From Parasutterella excrementihominis YIT 11859 (lineage in GTDB: Bacteria > Pseudomonadota > Gammaproteobacteria > Burkholderiales > Burkholderiaceae_F), in NCBI RefSeq assembly GCF_000205025.1, contig NZ_GL883727.1, positions 30,910-94,909 of the forward strand: 64,000 bases of DNA, given 5' to 3'. Of this stretch, positions 23,980 to 33,725 are shown in pieces. The notes beneath the pieces are model-generated. The model saw only the letters and a list, made by a program, of their open reading frames with translations, was not told the origin of the DNA and did not search any database. The position numbers were made by a program, and so were the translations under genes. The stretch's first letter is position 1. Each line of letters opens with the position of its first letter.

Positions 23980-26613
23980 ATGAGAGAAACATACGATCCG
24001 GCGGAAGTTGAATCCGTCCAGCAAGCCCACTGGCGTGCTAAAGATATCTACCGCGCCGTCGAACATGCCCTCGACGCCAACGGTAAAGAAAAACCAAAAT
24101 TCTATGTTTGCCCGATGCTGCCGTACCCAAGCGGAAAACTGCATATGGGTCACGTTCGTAACTACACCTTAAATGACGTCCTTTACCGCTACCTGCGTAT
24201 GCGCGGCATGAACGTCATGACCCCGATGGGCTGGGACTCTTTCGGCCTGCCGGCTGAAAACGCCGCCATCGCCAAGAAAGTCGCTCCGGCTAAATGGACA
24301 TACGACAACATCGCCGACATGAAGGCCCAGATGGAACCTCTCGGTCTGGCTTTTGACTGGTCCCGTGAAGTCACGACCTGCAAACCGGACTACTACCGCT
24401 GGAATCAGTGGATGTTCCTGAAAATGCTTGAGAAAGGCGTTGCCTACCGCAAGACCCAGACAGTGAACTGGGACCCGGTCGACCACACCGTTTTGGCGAA
24501 CGAACAGGTGATCGAAGGACGCGGCTGGCGAAGCGGCGCTATCGTTGAAAAACGTGAGATCCCCGGCTATTACCTCGGAATTACTCAGTACGCCGAAGAA
24601 CTCCTGAAAGACCTCGACCAGCTTCAGGGCTGGCCCGAACAGGTCCGCCGCATGCAGGAACACTGGATCGGCAAGTCCTACGGTGTCAACCTCGCCTTCC
24701 CGTACGAACTCGACGGCGAAAAGAAAGAACTTCGTGTTTACACAACACGTCCTGACACGATCATGGGCGTCACGTTCGCTGCCATTGCTGCCGAGCATCC
24801 GCTTGCGCTCCGTTTGGCAAAAGACAAACCCGAACTCCAGGCCTTCATCGACGAATGCCGCAAAGGCTCCGTTTCCGAAGCCGATATGGCCACGATGGAG
24901 AAGAAAGGTGTTCCGACAGGCTTCTGCGTCAAGCATCCGCTCACCGGCGCCGACGTTCCGGTTTGGATCGGCAACTATGTATTAATGACCTACGGTGAAG
25001 GCGCTGTGATGGGCGTTCCTGCTCATGACGAACGCGATTTCGCTTTTGCACTTAAATATGGCCTGCCGATCAAACAAGTCATCGGTAAGAAAGGTGAGGT
25101 TTTCGATGACAAAGTCTGGCACGAATGGTACGGCGAAAAAGAAGGCACCTTCTGCGTCAATTCCGGCAAATATGACGGAATGGATTTCGAACAGGCTCGC
25201 GACGCCGTTGCGAAGGATCTTGAAGCCCTCGGCTTAGGCAAGCTTCAAGTTCAGTATCGTCTGCGTGACTGGAGTATTTCTCGTCAGCGTTACTGGGGCA
25301 CCCCGATCCCGATGATCAACTGCCCGCACTGCGGTCCGGTTCCTGTCCCTGAAAAAGATCTTCCTGTCATCCTGCCCGAAGACTTAATCCCGGACGGCTC
25401 TGGCAACCCCTTGAATCAGGACGAAGCCTTCCTTAACTGCAAGTGTCCGAAGTGCGGCGGAGACGCTAAACGCGAAACCGACACGATGGACACCTTCGTC
25501 GATTCCAGCTGGTATTACATGCGCTATTGCTCGCCCGACTGTGAAACTTCCATGGTCGACGAACGCAATGACTACTGGATGGCTATGGACCAGTATATCG
25601 GCGGTATCGAACACGCCGTGCTTCACCTGCTCTACGCCCGCTTCTGGACCAAAGTCATGCGCGACTTGGGCCTCGTCAAATTTGACGAACCCTTCAAGCG
25701 CCTCTTCACTCAGGGCATGCTCACGGCTGAATGCTTCTACCGCGAACTCCCCGACGGAAGAAAACGTTGGTTCTACCCGAGCGAACTCGGTATCGTTTAT
25801 GACGCCAAGGGCAGAATCGAGAAGATCACTGCAAAGGAAGACGGTCTGCCCGTCAAATCTGGCGGCATCGAAAAGATGTCCAAGTCGAAGAACAACGTTG
25901 TGGAACCGTCTGCCATCATCGGCAAGTTCGGTGCCGACACTGCCCGCGCGTTCGTGATGTTTGCAGGACCTCCCGACCAGAGCGCAGCCTGGAGCAATTC
26001 TGGAGCCGAAGGTACGTTCCGCTTCATGAGAAGACTCTGGAACTTCGGATTCACACATCAGGATGTCATTAAAGAAAATGTCAAACTGGATGTCGCCAAA
26101 CTGAATCATGAAGAAAAGGCTGTTCGCCGCGATATTTACACGGCGCTCAAACAGGCTGAATTCGACTTAGACCGCATGCAGTACAACACCGTTGTCTCGG
26201 CTGCCATGAAGATGCTCAATTCCCTTGATACCCTCAAGGACAACACATCCGAAGGCACACGCGCCGTGATCAACGAAGGCATGTCCATCCTGCTTCGCAC
26301 GCTCTACCCGATCGCTCCGCACATCACGGCTCAGCTTTTCGAAGACCTGGGCTACGATCAGCGTTTCGGCACTTCCATCGTCGACGCTCCCTGGCCGAAG
26401 ATTGACGCTCAGGCTATGGTTGCCGATGAAGTGAAGTATGTGATTCAGATTAACGGCAAACTGCGCGGAGAAATCAACGTTCCGGCCGAAACACCGAAAT
26501 CTGAAATCGAAGCAGCTGCCCTGGCCAACCCTGACGCACAGCGATTTATTGACGGCAAACCTGTCCGTAAGATCATTGTTGTGCCAAAGAAATTGGTCAA
26601 CATTGTGGTCTGA
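23980..26613 (+). CDS. leuS: Leucyl-tRNA synthetase
   Basis: The 877-residue class I synthetase charges tRNA-Leu. The HIGH-type motif is [14 protein letters not shown] near residue 50 and KMSKSKNN near residue 632. The CP1 editing domain is present, with [11 protein letters not shown] near 257 and [16 protein letters not shown] near 337, the latter holding the editing-site Asp. A CNCKCPKC-type zinc site (CPHCG and CKCPKCGG near 450-495) is kept. Length and order are standard. GC content is clearly higher than in the operon upstream. Confidence 0.97.
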   Translation: MRETYDPAEVESVQQAHWRAKDIYRAVEHALDANGKEKPKFYVCPMLPYPSGKLHMGHVRNYTLNDVLYRYLRMRGMNVMTPMGWDSFGLPAENAAIAKKVAPAKWTYDNIADMKAQMEPLGLAFDWSREVTTCKPDYYRWNQWMFLKMLEKGVAYRKTQTVNWDPVDHTVLANEQVIEGRGWRSGAIVEKREIPGYYLGITQYAEELLKDLDQLQGWPEQVRRMQEHWIGKSYGVNLAFPYELDGEKKELRVYTTRPDTIMGVTFAAIAAEHPLALRLAKDKPELQAFIDECRKGSVSEADMATMEKKGVPTGFCVKHPLTGADVPVWIGNYVLMTYGEGAVMGVPAHDERDFAFALKYGLPIKQVIGKKGEVFDDKVWHEWYGEKEGTFCVNSGKYDGMDFEQARDAVAKDLEALGLGKLQVQYRLRDWSISRQRYWGTPIPMINCPHCGPVPVPEKDLPVILPEDLIPDGSGNPLNQDEAFLNCKCPKCGGDAKRETDTMDTFVDSSWYYMRYCSPDCETSMVDERNDYWMAMDQYIGGIEHAVLHLLYARFWTKVMRDLGLVKFDEPFKRLFTQGMLTAECFYRELPDGRKRWFYPSELGIVYDAKGRIEKITAKEDGLPVKSGGIEKMSKSKNNVVEPSAIIGKFGADTARAFVMFAGPPDQSAAWSNSGAEGTFRFMRRLWNFGFTHQDVIKENVKLDVAKLNHEEKAVRRDIYTALKQAEFDLDRMQYNTVVSAAMKMLNSLDTLKDNTSEGTRAVINEGMSILLRTLYPIAPHITAQLFEDLGYDQRFGTSIVDAPWPKIDAQAMVADEVKYVIQINGKLRGEINVPAETPKSEIEAAALANPDAQRFIDGKPVRKIIVVPKKLVNIVV

Positions 26614-26625
26614 TAAGGCTTAATT

Positions 26626-26650
26626 CCTCAGGCCCTCTTAGGGCCTGAGG
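26626..26650 (+). terminator. Terminator after leuS
   Basis: CCTCAGGCCC / GGGCCTGAGG with a 5-nt loop, followed by TTTCATTCTTTTTG. It lies between leuS and lptE and may be only partly efficient. Confidence 0.85.
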
Positions 26651-26679
26651 TTTCATTCTTTTTGTTTTACTGGGTGCTT

Positions 26680-27213
26680 ATGAATTACATAGGACTGACT
26701 CGCCGCAGTTTCATTCTCGGTCTTTCGGCCCTCGGCCTGAGTGGCTGCGGATGGCATCTGCGCGGCAAGCAAAACGTTCCTTTCAAGACGATCTATATTG
26801 CTCTTGGCGAGAACTCTGCGGTTCGGGCAACCATCCGCCGCAACCTTGAAGCCCAAACGGAAGTCAAAGTTGTCAATGACCGCAAAGAAGCCGAGGCGAT
26901 TTTTGAGTTGCTCGGGCAGTCCCGCGGCTCCAATGTCTTGGCTTACAACTCAGACGGTCGAGCCCGTATCTACAGTCTGCGTTTAACGAATACATTCAGA
27001 GTCGTTCTGCAAAACGGTGTAGAACTTCTGCCCACGACCACGGTCAGCGCTACCCGCGAATTGATTCGCGACGAAAGTGACGAAAACGGCCGCGCAAATC
27101 AGGAAAGACTGCTTTATGAAGAAATGGAGCAGTCCTGTATCCATCAAATGGTCAACCGTATGACTCACATCTCCGAAGAAACTGTCCAAAAAGGTATGCA
27201 TGAGCTGGAGTAG
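26680..27213 (+). CDS. lptE: LPS-assembly lipoprotein LptE
   Basis: A 177-residue lipoprotein from the ATG at 26680. The N-terminus has RRSFILGLSALGLSGC, with the lipobox LSGC and lipidated Cys near residue 22, followed by the LptE hallmark GWHLRG. LptE plugs the LptD barrel in the outer membrane and helps insert LPS. The gene order leuS-lptE-holA is the classic one in gamma- and betaproteobacteria. Its 3' end overlaps holA by 14 bp. Confidence 0.93.
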   Translation: MNYIGLTRRSFILGLSALGLSGCGWHLRGKQNVPFKTIYIALGENSAVRATIRRNLEAQTEVKVVNDRKEAEAIFELLGQSRGSNVLAYNSDGRARIYSLRLTNTFRVVLQNGVELLPTTTVSATRELIRDESDENGRANQERLLYEEMEQSCIHQMVNRMTHISEETVQKGMHELE

Positions 27214-28210
27214 TCTTCTTGCACAAAAATTAAGGCCCGACGAAAACGGTAATCTTCCTCGGCTTTGGTTTTTATTGGGCTCGGAACCCCTGCTGGCCAT
27301 CGAGGCTCAGGATGCTATCCGAGCCGCTGCTTTTAAAGCAGGTTATTCCGAACGCAAATCTTTTGTTTTTGAAGGCAACGCCGATTACTCGCCTCTTTAC
27401 GAGGCACTCGGCGACCAGAGCCTTTTCGGCGAAAAAAATCTGATTGAGGTTGTTTTCCCCAGAGCAACGATCGGTAAAAACGGTCCTGCGGCTGTGGAAG
27501 CTGTTATTGAGCACGCCGACGAAGACAAGATGGTCGTTGTCTCGCTCTTTGATTACGATTGGACCGCAACGAAAAAAGACTGGTTCAATCACCTCATGAA
27601 GTCGTCGGTTTGTATCCGCACGGATCCGATTGACCGTAACGCCGTGCCGCGCTGGATTACGGAGCGTGCCAAAGAGAAAAACGGCCAAACGCTCACGCCT
27701 GAAGCCGCAAATCTCATCGCTGAAAGAACCGAAGGGAATCTTTTGGCGACGTCTCAGGAAATTCAGAAACTCGCCCTGCTCGTCAACAAGCCGGAAATTG
27801 ATGTCAGCGATGTGCTCGACGCCGTTTCCGACGTTTCTCGTTTTGATCAGGAATCGCTATTTCTTGCGATGCTTGAAGGCGATGCCAGACAGGTGTCCAA
27901 AATTATCGATTCCCTGCAAGGGGAAAACGTTCAAATTCCTTCTTTTCTCTGGATGCTGACGGATGTCGTTCGCAATCTGCTTTTGCTTAATCGAGGATTT
28001 GCCGTCAGAACATTCGGACTCTCAGAGGCCCATCGCAGTGCGCTCAACCGCGCATCTCGCCGTGCCAATCCTAAACTCCTTGAATTGATGCTTCATCGCC
28101 TAAGCGATGTAGATCGTATGAGTAAGGGACTCTTTGTCGAAAGCAGTGACGGAGACGCCTGGCAGGAATTAAAGGCTGTCTGTCTCATGCTCTCACTAAA
28201 AAGGAAGTAA
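27200..28210 (+). CDS. holA: DNA polymerase III subunit delta
   Basis: The 336-residue protein is the clamp-loader 'wrench' that opens the beta clamp. The N-terminal LWFLLGSEPLLAIEAQDAI matches the delta signature, followed by a degenerate AAA+ fold without a Walker A, as usual for delta. The middle TEGNLLATSQEIQKLALL matches the conserved EGNLLAAxQEIxKL stretch. The ATG overlaps the end of lptE, implying coupled translation. Confidence 0.93.
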   Translation: MSWSSLLAQKLRPDENGNLPRLWFLLGSEPLLAIEAQDAIRAAAFKAGYSERKSFVFEGNADYSPLYEALGDQSLFGEKNLIEVVFPRATIGKNGPAAVEAVIEHADEDKMVVVSLFDYDWTATKKDWFNHLMKSSVCIRTDPIDRNAVPRWITERAKEKNGQTLTPEAANLIAERTEGNLLATSQEIQKLALLVNKPEIDVSDVLDAVSDVSRFDQESLFLAMLEGDARQVSKIIDSLQGENVQIPSFLWMLTDVVRNLLLLNRGFAVRTFGLSEAHRSALNRASRRANPKLLELMLHRLSDVDRMSKGLFVESSDGDAWQELKAVCLMLSLKRK

Positions 28211-28216
28211 TAATCT

Positions 28217-29503
28217 ATGGTATTTACGAACGTCAGCCAAACGGCTCACGACAAAATCGCCGTCATCGGCAAAAAGGCACGCGCTGCTTCTTTGATCATG
28301 GCTAAAGCCTCCTCCAAACAGAAAAACAATGTTCTTCTGACTTTGACGGATTTGCTCGGCAAGAATCTAGAAGATCTTTTAAAGGCAAATAACCTGGACA
28401 TCGTCGAGGCAGAAAAGAATGGTCTTTCTAAAGCCTTTATTGATCGTCTGACCATTTCTGTAGACACCGTTGCCCAGATGGCTGCCGGACTTCGTCAGAT
28501 CGCCTCTTTGAGAGACCCGATCGGCGAAATCACCGATGTTCGTCCGCAGCCGAGCGGCATTGAAGTCGGCAAAATGCGCGTGCCCCTCGGCGTAGTTGCC
28601 ATTATTTACGAGTCCCGCCCGAACGTCACAATTGATGCAGCTGCCCTTTGTTTGAAGAGCGGCAACGCTGCCGTGCTCCGCGGAGGCTCCGATGCCAAAC
28701 ATTCCAACGCTTTCTTAGCAGGCCTTATTCAGCAGGCACTCTCGGAAAACAGCATTACCTCCGACGCAGTTCAGATCATCACGGACCCGGACCGCGATTT
28801 GGTAGGCGAATTGATTACCGCCCGCGAATACATCGATGTGTTGATTCCCCGCGGCGGCAAGGGCTTGATCTCCCGCTTGATGCAGGAAGCAACCGTTCCG
28901 ATGATCAAGCATCTCGAAGGCATCTGCCATACCTACGTGGATGAAAGCGCCGATATCGATATGGCAGTCGCCGTCTGCGACAATGCCAAAACGCAGCGCT
29001 ATTCTCCCTGCAACGCCATGGAAACGCTGCTGGTCAACCGAAAAATTGCCGGAACGTTCCTGCCGAAGATCGGCGCGATCTATTTCAAGAAAGGCGTGGA
29101 GCTTCGCTGCGATCAGGCTTCTAAAGCCATCCTGGAAAATTTCGGTCCGGTTAAAGACGTAACAGAAACCGACTGGTCCGAAGAATACAACGCTCCGGTA
29201 CTTTCGATTAAGGTCGTTGACGCCCTGGAAGAAGCCATTGACCATATCAACACGTATGGTTCTCACCACACGGATGCCATCATTACCAACAATCTTGAGC
29301 ATTCCGAAAGATTCCTGCGCGAAGTCGATTCTTCTTCTGTCATGCTCAATACCTCCACACGTTTTGCAGACGGATTTGAATACGGTTTGGGTGCCGAAAT
29401 CGGCATCTCGACAGACAAAATCCATGCTCGCGGACCGGTGGGACTAGAAGGCTTAACCAGTCAAAAATATGTTGTTTTCGGCCACGGTGAACTTCGCAAG
29501 TAA
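28217..29503 (+). CDS. proA: Gamma-glutamyl phosphate reductase
   Basis: The 428-residue enzyme makes glutamate-5-semialdehyde from glutamyl phosphate with NADPH, the second step of proline synthesis. It has the aldehyde-dehydrogenase-like layout: VPLGVVAIIYESRPNVTIDA near 117, LKSGNAAVLRGGSDA near 142, and the catalytic Cys in YSPCNAMETLL near 257. It starts 7 bp after holA, so it is in the same operon. A proB partner is not in this stretch. Confidence 0.96.
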   Translation: MVFTNVSQTAHDKIAVIGKKARAASLIMAKASSKQKNNVLLTLTDLLGKNLEDLLKANNLDIVEAEKNGLSKAFIDRLTISVDTVAQMAAGLRQIASLRDPIGEITDVRPQPSGIEVGKMRVPLGVVAIIYESRPNVTIDAAALCLKSGNAAVLRGGSDAKHSNAFLAGLIQQALSENSITSDAVQIITDPDRDLVGELITAREYIDVLIPRGGKGLISRLMQEATVPMIKHLEGICHTYVDESADIDMAVAVCDNAKTQRYSPCNAMETLLVNRKIAGTFLPKIGAIYFKKGVELRCDQASKAILENFGPVKDVTETDWSEEYNAPVLSIKVVDALEEAIDHINTYGSHHTDAIITNNLEHSERFLREVDSSSVMLNTSTRFADGFEYGLGAEIGISTDKIHARGPVGLEGLTSQKYVVFGHGELRK

Positions 29504-29581
29504 GATTTTCCTTGTGGTAAACCATCTTACGGCCGCAAGCCGAAAGGCCTACAATTCAATTCAAATGAAGAAGGAATTCTT

Positions 29582-30787
29582 GTGAATACTTTGCTTAAAC
29601 CTTTTTACGCAGTCGTCCCTCTCTCTTTAGAAGAGCTCTTCGCTGAGGAACTTAAAAAGCTCGGTATTGAAAAATTCCGTTTAGAGAAAGGCGGCTGCTG
29701 GTTCGGCGCAGAAATGAGCCAAATGATGCAGGTTAACCTTTGGACTCGTTACGCCTCGAGAATTCTCTTGAAAGTAGCCGAAGGTCCCTATCGCACGGAA
29801 GAAGATATCTATAAATTAGCTAAATCCTTCCGCTGGGAACAGTATTTCACGCCTAAAAACACCTTCAAAATCGAACTTTCTTCCCGCCGCTCCCCGCTCA
29901 AAAGCGTCGCTTTTACGGCCCTTCGCGTCAAAGACGCCGTCTGCGATTATTTTCGTGAGACCGACGGTCAGCGACCGGACGTAGAAAAGCACGACCCGGA
30001 CATTCGAATCTATGTCCACTTAACGGACAAGAGCTGCATTATTTATTTAGACACCTCTGGTGAATCTCTCTTTAAGCGCGGCTGGCGCGAAGCTAAAGGC
30101 GAAGCCCCGCTGAAAGAAAATCTTGCTGCCGGTCTTCTCGGACTTGCCGGCTGGACACCGGACAAACCGCTGCAGGATCCTTTCTGCGGCTCGGGCACCA
30201 TCATCATTGAAGCTGCCACGATCGCCTGCAATATGGCTCCCGGGCTTAATCGCCGCTTCGGCTTTGAGCGCTTCCGCGGATTTGATTCCACGGCTTGGCA
30301 GCGCATCAAGAAAGAAGCTCGTATGGCGGTGAATTTTGATGTTCCGGTTAATTTGGCCGGAAGCGATATTTCGACATTAATCGTCGACCGCGCTCAGAAA
30401 AATGCCGTCTTGGCCGGTATTTCTCAGTGGGTTAACGAAGGGAAGGTTCGCTTCTCGGCTTGCGATGCCCGTGAAGTTCAGCCCTCCTCTGAGACGCCGG
30501 GTTTAATCGTGACGAACCCGCCGTACGGTGAACAATCCAATCCGAAATCCGCCAGCGTGGCTTCCATGATGAAGAACGTGGCTGATAACCTGAAACGCAA
30601 TTTCGCGGGCTGGGCAGTTTGGATGCTCACAAGCGATCGTGAGCTGCCTCGTCAGATGCGGCTCAAAGAGTCTAAAAAAATCGTTTTCTTCAACGGCCCC
30701 CTCGAGTGCCGTTTCTTCCGCTTCGTCATGACAGCGGGATCCAACCGAAAGGAAGATGTCTCTCAAAAGGAAACTTCTTCTGATTAA
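29582..30787 (+). CDS. THUMP-domain rRNA guanine-N2 methyltransferase (RlmL N-terminal type)
   Basis: The 401-residue protein starts with GTG at 29582, with AAGGA 6 bp upstream. Residues 1-65 are ferredoxin-like, residues ~70-160 a THUMP RNA-binding domain (PEDIYKLA-like, VKDAVCDYF), then a Rossmann methyltransferase. AdoMet binding is at DPFCGSGTIIIEAA near 199, and the catalytic NPPYGEQ near 316. It corresponds to the m2G2445-forming half of E. coli RlmL and lacks the RlmK half, as is common in betaproteobacteria. Confidence 0.86.
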   Translation: MNTLLKPFYAVVPLSLEELFAEELKKLGIEKFRLEKGGCWFGAEMSQMMQVNLWTRYASRILLKVAEGPYRTEEDIYKLAKSFRWEQYFTPKNTFKIELSSRRSPLKSVAFTALRVKDAVCDYFRETDGQRPDVEKHDPDIRIYVHLTDKSCIIYLDTSGESLFKRGWREAKGEAPLKENLAAGLLGLAGWTPDKPLQDPFCGSGTIIIEAATIACNMAPGLNRRFGFERFRGFDSTAWQRIKKEARMAVNFDVPVNLAGSDISTLIVDRAQKNAVLAGISQWVNEGKVRFSACDAREVQPSSETPGLIVTNPPYGEQSNPKSASVASMMKNVADNLKRNFAGWAVWMLTSDRELPRQMRLKESKKIVFFNGPLECRFFRFVMTAGSNRKEDVSQKETSSD

Positions 30788-30823
30788 TAAATCGTCGAGG
30801 ATAACCTCAACAAGGAAAATAAA

Positions 30824-31930
30824 ATGGACACTAAAGATTTTGATGTAGTAGCCATGAGAACCGATCTTCACCAGATCCCGGAACTCGGCTTCAACGAACA
30901 CAAGACCAGTGACTACGTCGCTGCCAAACTGAAGGAAATGGGGCTTGAACCGATCCGCGGCATCGGCGGAACCGGTGTTGTTGCCTACATTGACGGTACA
31001 GAACCCGGACCCACAGTCATGCTCCGCGCCGATATGGACGCCCTTCCTTTTGTTATCGACGGAAAAGATGCCTGCATCCACGCCTGCGGCCATGACTCTC
31101 ACACCGCTATGGTTCTTGCCACAGCCGCCAAGCTCATCGGCCACGTCAAAAAAGGCCGCGTAAAACTCTTCTTCCAGCCTGCTGAAGAAACCCTCTTCGG
31201 TGCTCTGAAGTCTTATGACGACGGCGTCTTGGATGACGTCGACTACGCTTTCGGTGCTCATGTTCGTCCGATCCAGGACATTCCTGACGGCACTGTCTGC
31301 GCTGCTGTTCGTCATACTTCCAGCACATTCTGCATCGTCGAACTCAAGGGCAAAGTCGCGCACGGCTCTCGCCCGCACCTCGGAGCCAGCGTTGTTGAAG
31401 CAGCCGTTCTCGCAACCAATGCCGTGAACTCTCTCTGGGTCAACCCGAACAAGGCTTGGTCCGCCAAAGTCACATCCATTGACTGCGCTTCTACAGCCAC
31501 CAACATCATCCCGGACAAAGGCAAGATGATTCTTGATATCCGCGCCCAGGACAATGAAACGAAGACCGAACTGCTTGAAAAACTCAAGACAGCGATCACC
31601 AACGCCTGCGCATGCGTCAACGTTACCTGCGAAATCACATTCCCGGGCGGCGTTATTCCTGCTGCCGTTTACGACGAAGACTTGGTTGACCAGGTTCGCA
31701 AGACCATCGGCGAAGTACTCGGTGAAGAAAAAGTCGCTAAAGACTGCGGTGGCGGCGGAGAAGACTTCCACTACTTCAAACAGAAGAAACCTGAACTTCA
31801 TGCCGCTTACATCGGTGTCGGTACCGGCGTTACACCGGGTCTGCACGATCCGCGCATGACCATGAACCCCGAATCTCTCAGAAACGGTGTCAAGGTTTTG
31901 GAAAAACTGATTCTTAATGTTGTCGGCTAA
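30824..31930 (+). CDS. M20 family amidohydrolase, second copy
   Basis: A 368-residue M20 enzyme of the hippurate hydrolase/AbgB branch. The zinc site is visible as MLRADMDALPF near residue 66, HACGHDSHTA near 86, the catalytic AEETLFGA near 123, and KVAHGSRPHLGAS in the lid. GGGGEDFHYF near 308 gives the last ligand region. It is shorter than the first copy at 11.6 kb and clearly diverged. AAGGA precedes the ATG. A GntR/UTRA regulator is encoded convergently right after it and may sense its substrate. The likely job is to release amino acids from N-acyl conjugates. Confidence 0.88.
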   Translation: MDTKDFDVVAMRTDLHQIPELGFNEHKTSDYVAAKLKEMGLEPIRGIGGTGVVAYIDGTEPGPTVMLRADMDALPFVIDGKDACIHACGHDSHTAMVLATAAKLIGHVKKGRVKLFFQPAEETLFGALKSYDDGVLDDVDYAFGAHVRPIQDIPDGTVCAAVRHTSSTFCIVELKGKVAHGSRPHLGASVVEAAVLATNAVNSLWVNPNKAWSAKVTSIDCASTATNIIPDKGKMILDIRAQDNETKTELLEKLKTAITNACACVNVTCEITFPGGVIPAAVYDEDLVDQVRKTIGEVLGEEKVAKDCGGGGEDFHYFKQKKPELHAAYIGVGTGVTPGLHDPRMTMNPESLRNGVKVLEKLILNVVG

Positions 31931-31953
31931 TTCAGCCAACAGATAAGATTCGG

Positions 31954-31973
31954 AAGGAGGCTTCGGCCTCCTT
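31954..31973 (+). terminator. Terminator of the second M20 gene
   Basis: AAGGAGGC / GCCTCCTT with a TTCG tetraloop, then TCCTTTT. It sits at the end of the convergent GntR gene. Confidence 0.9.
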
Positions 31974-31978
31974 TCCTT

Positions 31979-32707
31979 TTAGGATCGTTTGACGCTTCGA
32001 ACCGAGAAAGAGAATCTTTCAGCCATGTGGAAAGATTCCGAGGCGACGATTGAGAGACCTCTTGAGTCGTAATAGTTTCGAATGATTCTGAGCGACGGGC
32101 TGTTCGCCGGCACATGGAAAATGTCTGACACTTCCTTCGGCATCGTTGTCGCAGAAAACGCCTGCTTCACTTCCACGCATTCCTGCCCTGTCACTTCTTC
32201 GGCCAAGGTAATGATGAGGTCATCGGATCGTTTTTTAATCAAATCCAGTACTTCCAAAGCATTCGGATAGATATAAACGTAGGTGACGACCACCGCTTCC
32301 GGATGGCGTTCGGAGGCCACTCGAATATTCTTAAATCGAATGACTTCTTCACCAGGGATCAAACCCAAACGATCCGCGGTTTCTTCATTGAGAACCAAAC
32401 GTTCGACGTTTTGGATGTGTCGTGGATAGAGATTGCCGTAATGGTCGATTCCTCGAATATCGTTGTATTCATTTAAGAACCGACCTATGCGCGTTCTAGC
32501 TTTTACGCGGGTTCCGACGTGTGCTTTGCGCTCAAACAATCCTTGCTGAGAAAGGTACGCCAGCGCTTTGCGCATGGTATCCCTGCTCACATTAAATTGT
32601 TTAGCAAGTTCAATTTCTCCGGGGATGATCGAGCCAACTGGCCATTTACCTAAAGAAACTTGGAGCGAGATTTCTTCTGCAACCTTGTGCCAAATTTTCT
32701 TTTGCAT
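31979..32707 (-). CDS. GntR family regulator with UTRA ligand domain
   Basis: About 242 residues from the ATG at 32707; an upstream TTG would add 21 residues that look unlike a GntR start. Residues 1-70 are the GntR winged helix (IIPGEIELAKQFNVSRDTMRKALAYLSQQGLFERK). Residues ~90-235 form a UTRA effector domain (ADRLGLIPGEEVIRFKNIR, PSLRIIRNYYDSRG). Such proteins are usually repressors that sense a small metabolite. Neither its ligand nor its target is shown here; the convergent M20 gene is a candidate neighbour. Confidence 0.88.
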   Translation of the reverse strand: MQKKIWHKVAEEISLQVSLGKWPVGSIIPGEIELAKQFNVSRDTMRKALAYLSQQGLFERKAHVGTRVKARTRIGRFLNEYNDIRGIDHYGNLYPRHIQNVERLVLNEETADRLGLIPGEEVIRFKNIRVASERHPEAVVVTYVYIYPNALEVLDLIKKRSDDLIITLAEEVTGQECVEVKQAFSATTMPKEVSDIFHVPANSPSLRIIRNYYDSRGLSIVASESFHMAERFSFSVRSVKRS

Positions 32708-32834
32708 AGAATAATTGTCGGTATCAAAAACTACAAATACATTGTAACGATACCGCCTGAAAGATGGCAAAAAGTTTACGAAAAAGCCTCGTCCGAAAGG
32801 CTTAATCCGCTTGGCTTACAAGGCTTTTAGAGAC

Positions 32835-33017
32835 TTAAACAGTGGCCTGAAAAGCCACTTGCAGCCAGCCGGTGAGACCGGCTGCTCCGGCAACCACAAA
32901 GATCAAAAAGCAAACAAAAGTGACCTTCCCTATTCTTTTCCTCGCAAATAGGTATATCAGCCAGCAAAAAATGACTAGGCTAAAAGCCACCCACAAATAG
33001 GTGATGAAATCAACCAT
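32835..33017 (-). CDS. Small two-helix membrane protein
   Basis: A 60-residue protein with two hydrophobic helices (about residues 3-24 and 32-52) separated by the basic loop ARKRIGK, so both ends should face the periplasm. GGAGG 8 bp before the ATG supports translation. No family is recognised. Confidence 0.6.
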   Translation of the reverse strand: MVDFITYLWVAFSLVIFCWLIYLFARKRIGKVTFVCFLIFVVAGAAGLTGWLQVAFQATV

Positions 33018-33136
33018 GACCGGATCCTCCGGTCAGTTAATGTATCCACGCACTGTTGCGGAATGCGCAAAATCTCTCCGAAATAAGCACTCAGAAACAA
33101 ACTAAAGATTTAGCGATACAGTTTGGTTTTACCGAC

Positions 33137-33637
33137 CTAGGTAAGGAATGACTTTTCCATGACTATTTCATGGTAGTTCTTCCCGCCAATCTCAACATCG
33201 GTCTCAACCATAATCCGGAAGCCTCTCCGTTTGTAGAACGCAATGGCAATCTCGCTTTCAGAAAATGTCGATAGCCACGCTTTTTGAAAATCGTTTTCTT
33301 GGATGTATTCCATTGCGGCACCAAACAAAAACTTTCCGAGATTGTTTTCTCTCCAATCCGGTCTGACGGAAAACCATCTGAGCTGCGCAGTGTCTCCTCG
33401 ATCTACAACGCCGATGGTACCGACAAGTCCCTGTTCGTCTTCAACCATCCACAGTCGATTCAACGGTTTCGGATTAATGACGAACTCTGCAAAAGTTTCT
33501 GCAACGTAGCCTTCAAAGGCGATCGGATAATCGAAATTCGAATGCCCGTAGATTCCGGAAAACTCAATCAGCCTGCCGAGGTCACCGGCTTTTAGTTCAT
33601 GCCTCAATGTAAGTCCGGGAACGTCAAAAATTTCCAT
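33137..33637 (-). CDS. GNAT family N-acetyltransferase
   Basis: A 166-residue GNAT enzyme. Motif A is seen as LRWFSVRPDWRENNLGKFLFGAAM near residue 80, the acetyl-CoA loop being a variant of RxxGxG/A, and motif B as IAFYKRRGFRI near 134. The acceptor is unknown. It lies next to ppiD but a terminator separates them. Confidence 0.82.
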   Translation of the reverse strand: MEIFDVPGLTLRHELKAGDLGRLIEFSGIYGHSNFDYPIAFEGYVAETFAEFVINPKPLNRLWMVEDEQGLVGTIGVVDRGDTAQLRWFSVRPDWRENNLGKFLFGAAMEYIQENDFQKAWLSTFSESEIAIAFYKRRGFRIMVETDVEIGGKNYHEIVMEKSFLT

Positions 33638-33696
33638 GATTTTGAAATAGAAAAAACCGCAGTACGCTCAATTGTATCTGCGGCCGAAGTAGTAAA

Positions 33697-33718
33697 AGCG
33701 GTGTTTTCTTTCACCGCT
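33697..33718 (-). terminator. Terminator of ppiD
   Basis: AGCGGTG / CACCGCT with an 8-nt loop; on the minus strand it is followed by TTTTAC. Confidence 0.75.
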
Positions 33719-33725
33719 CTTTTCC

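Noticed and set aside
30503..31939. 478-residue open frame on the minus strand
   Set aside because: It lies antisense to the rRNA methyltransferase end and the whole second M20 gene, both of which have clear motifs. It is a shadow produced by codon bias.
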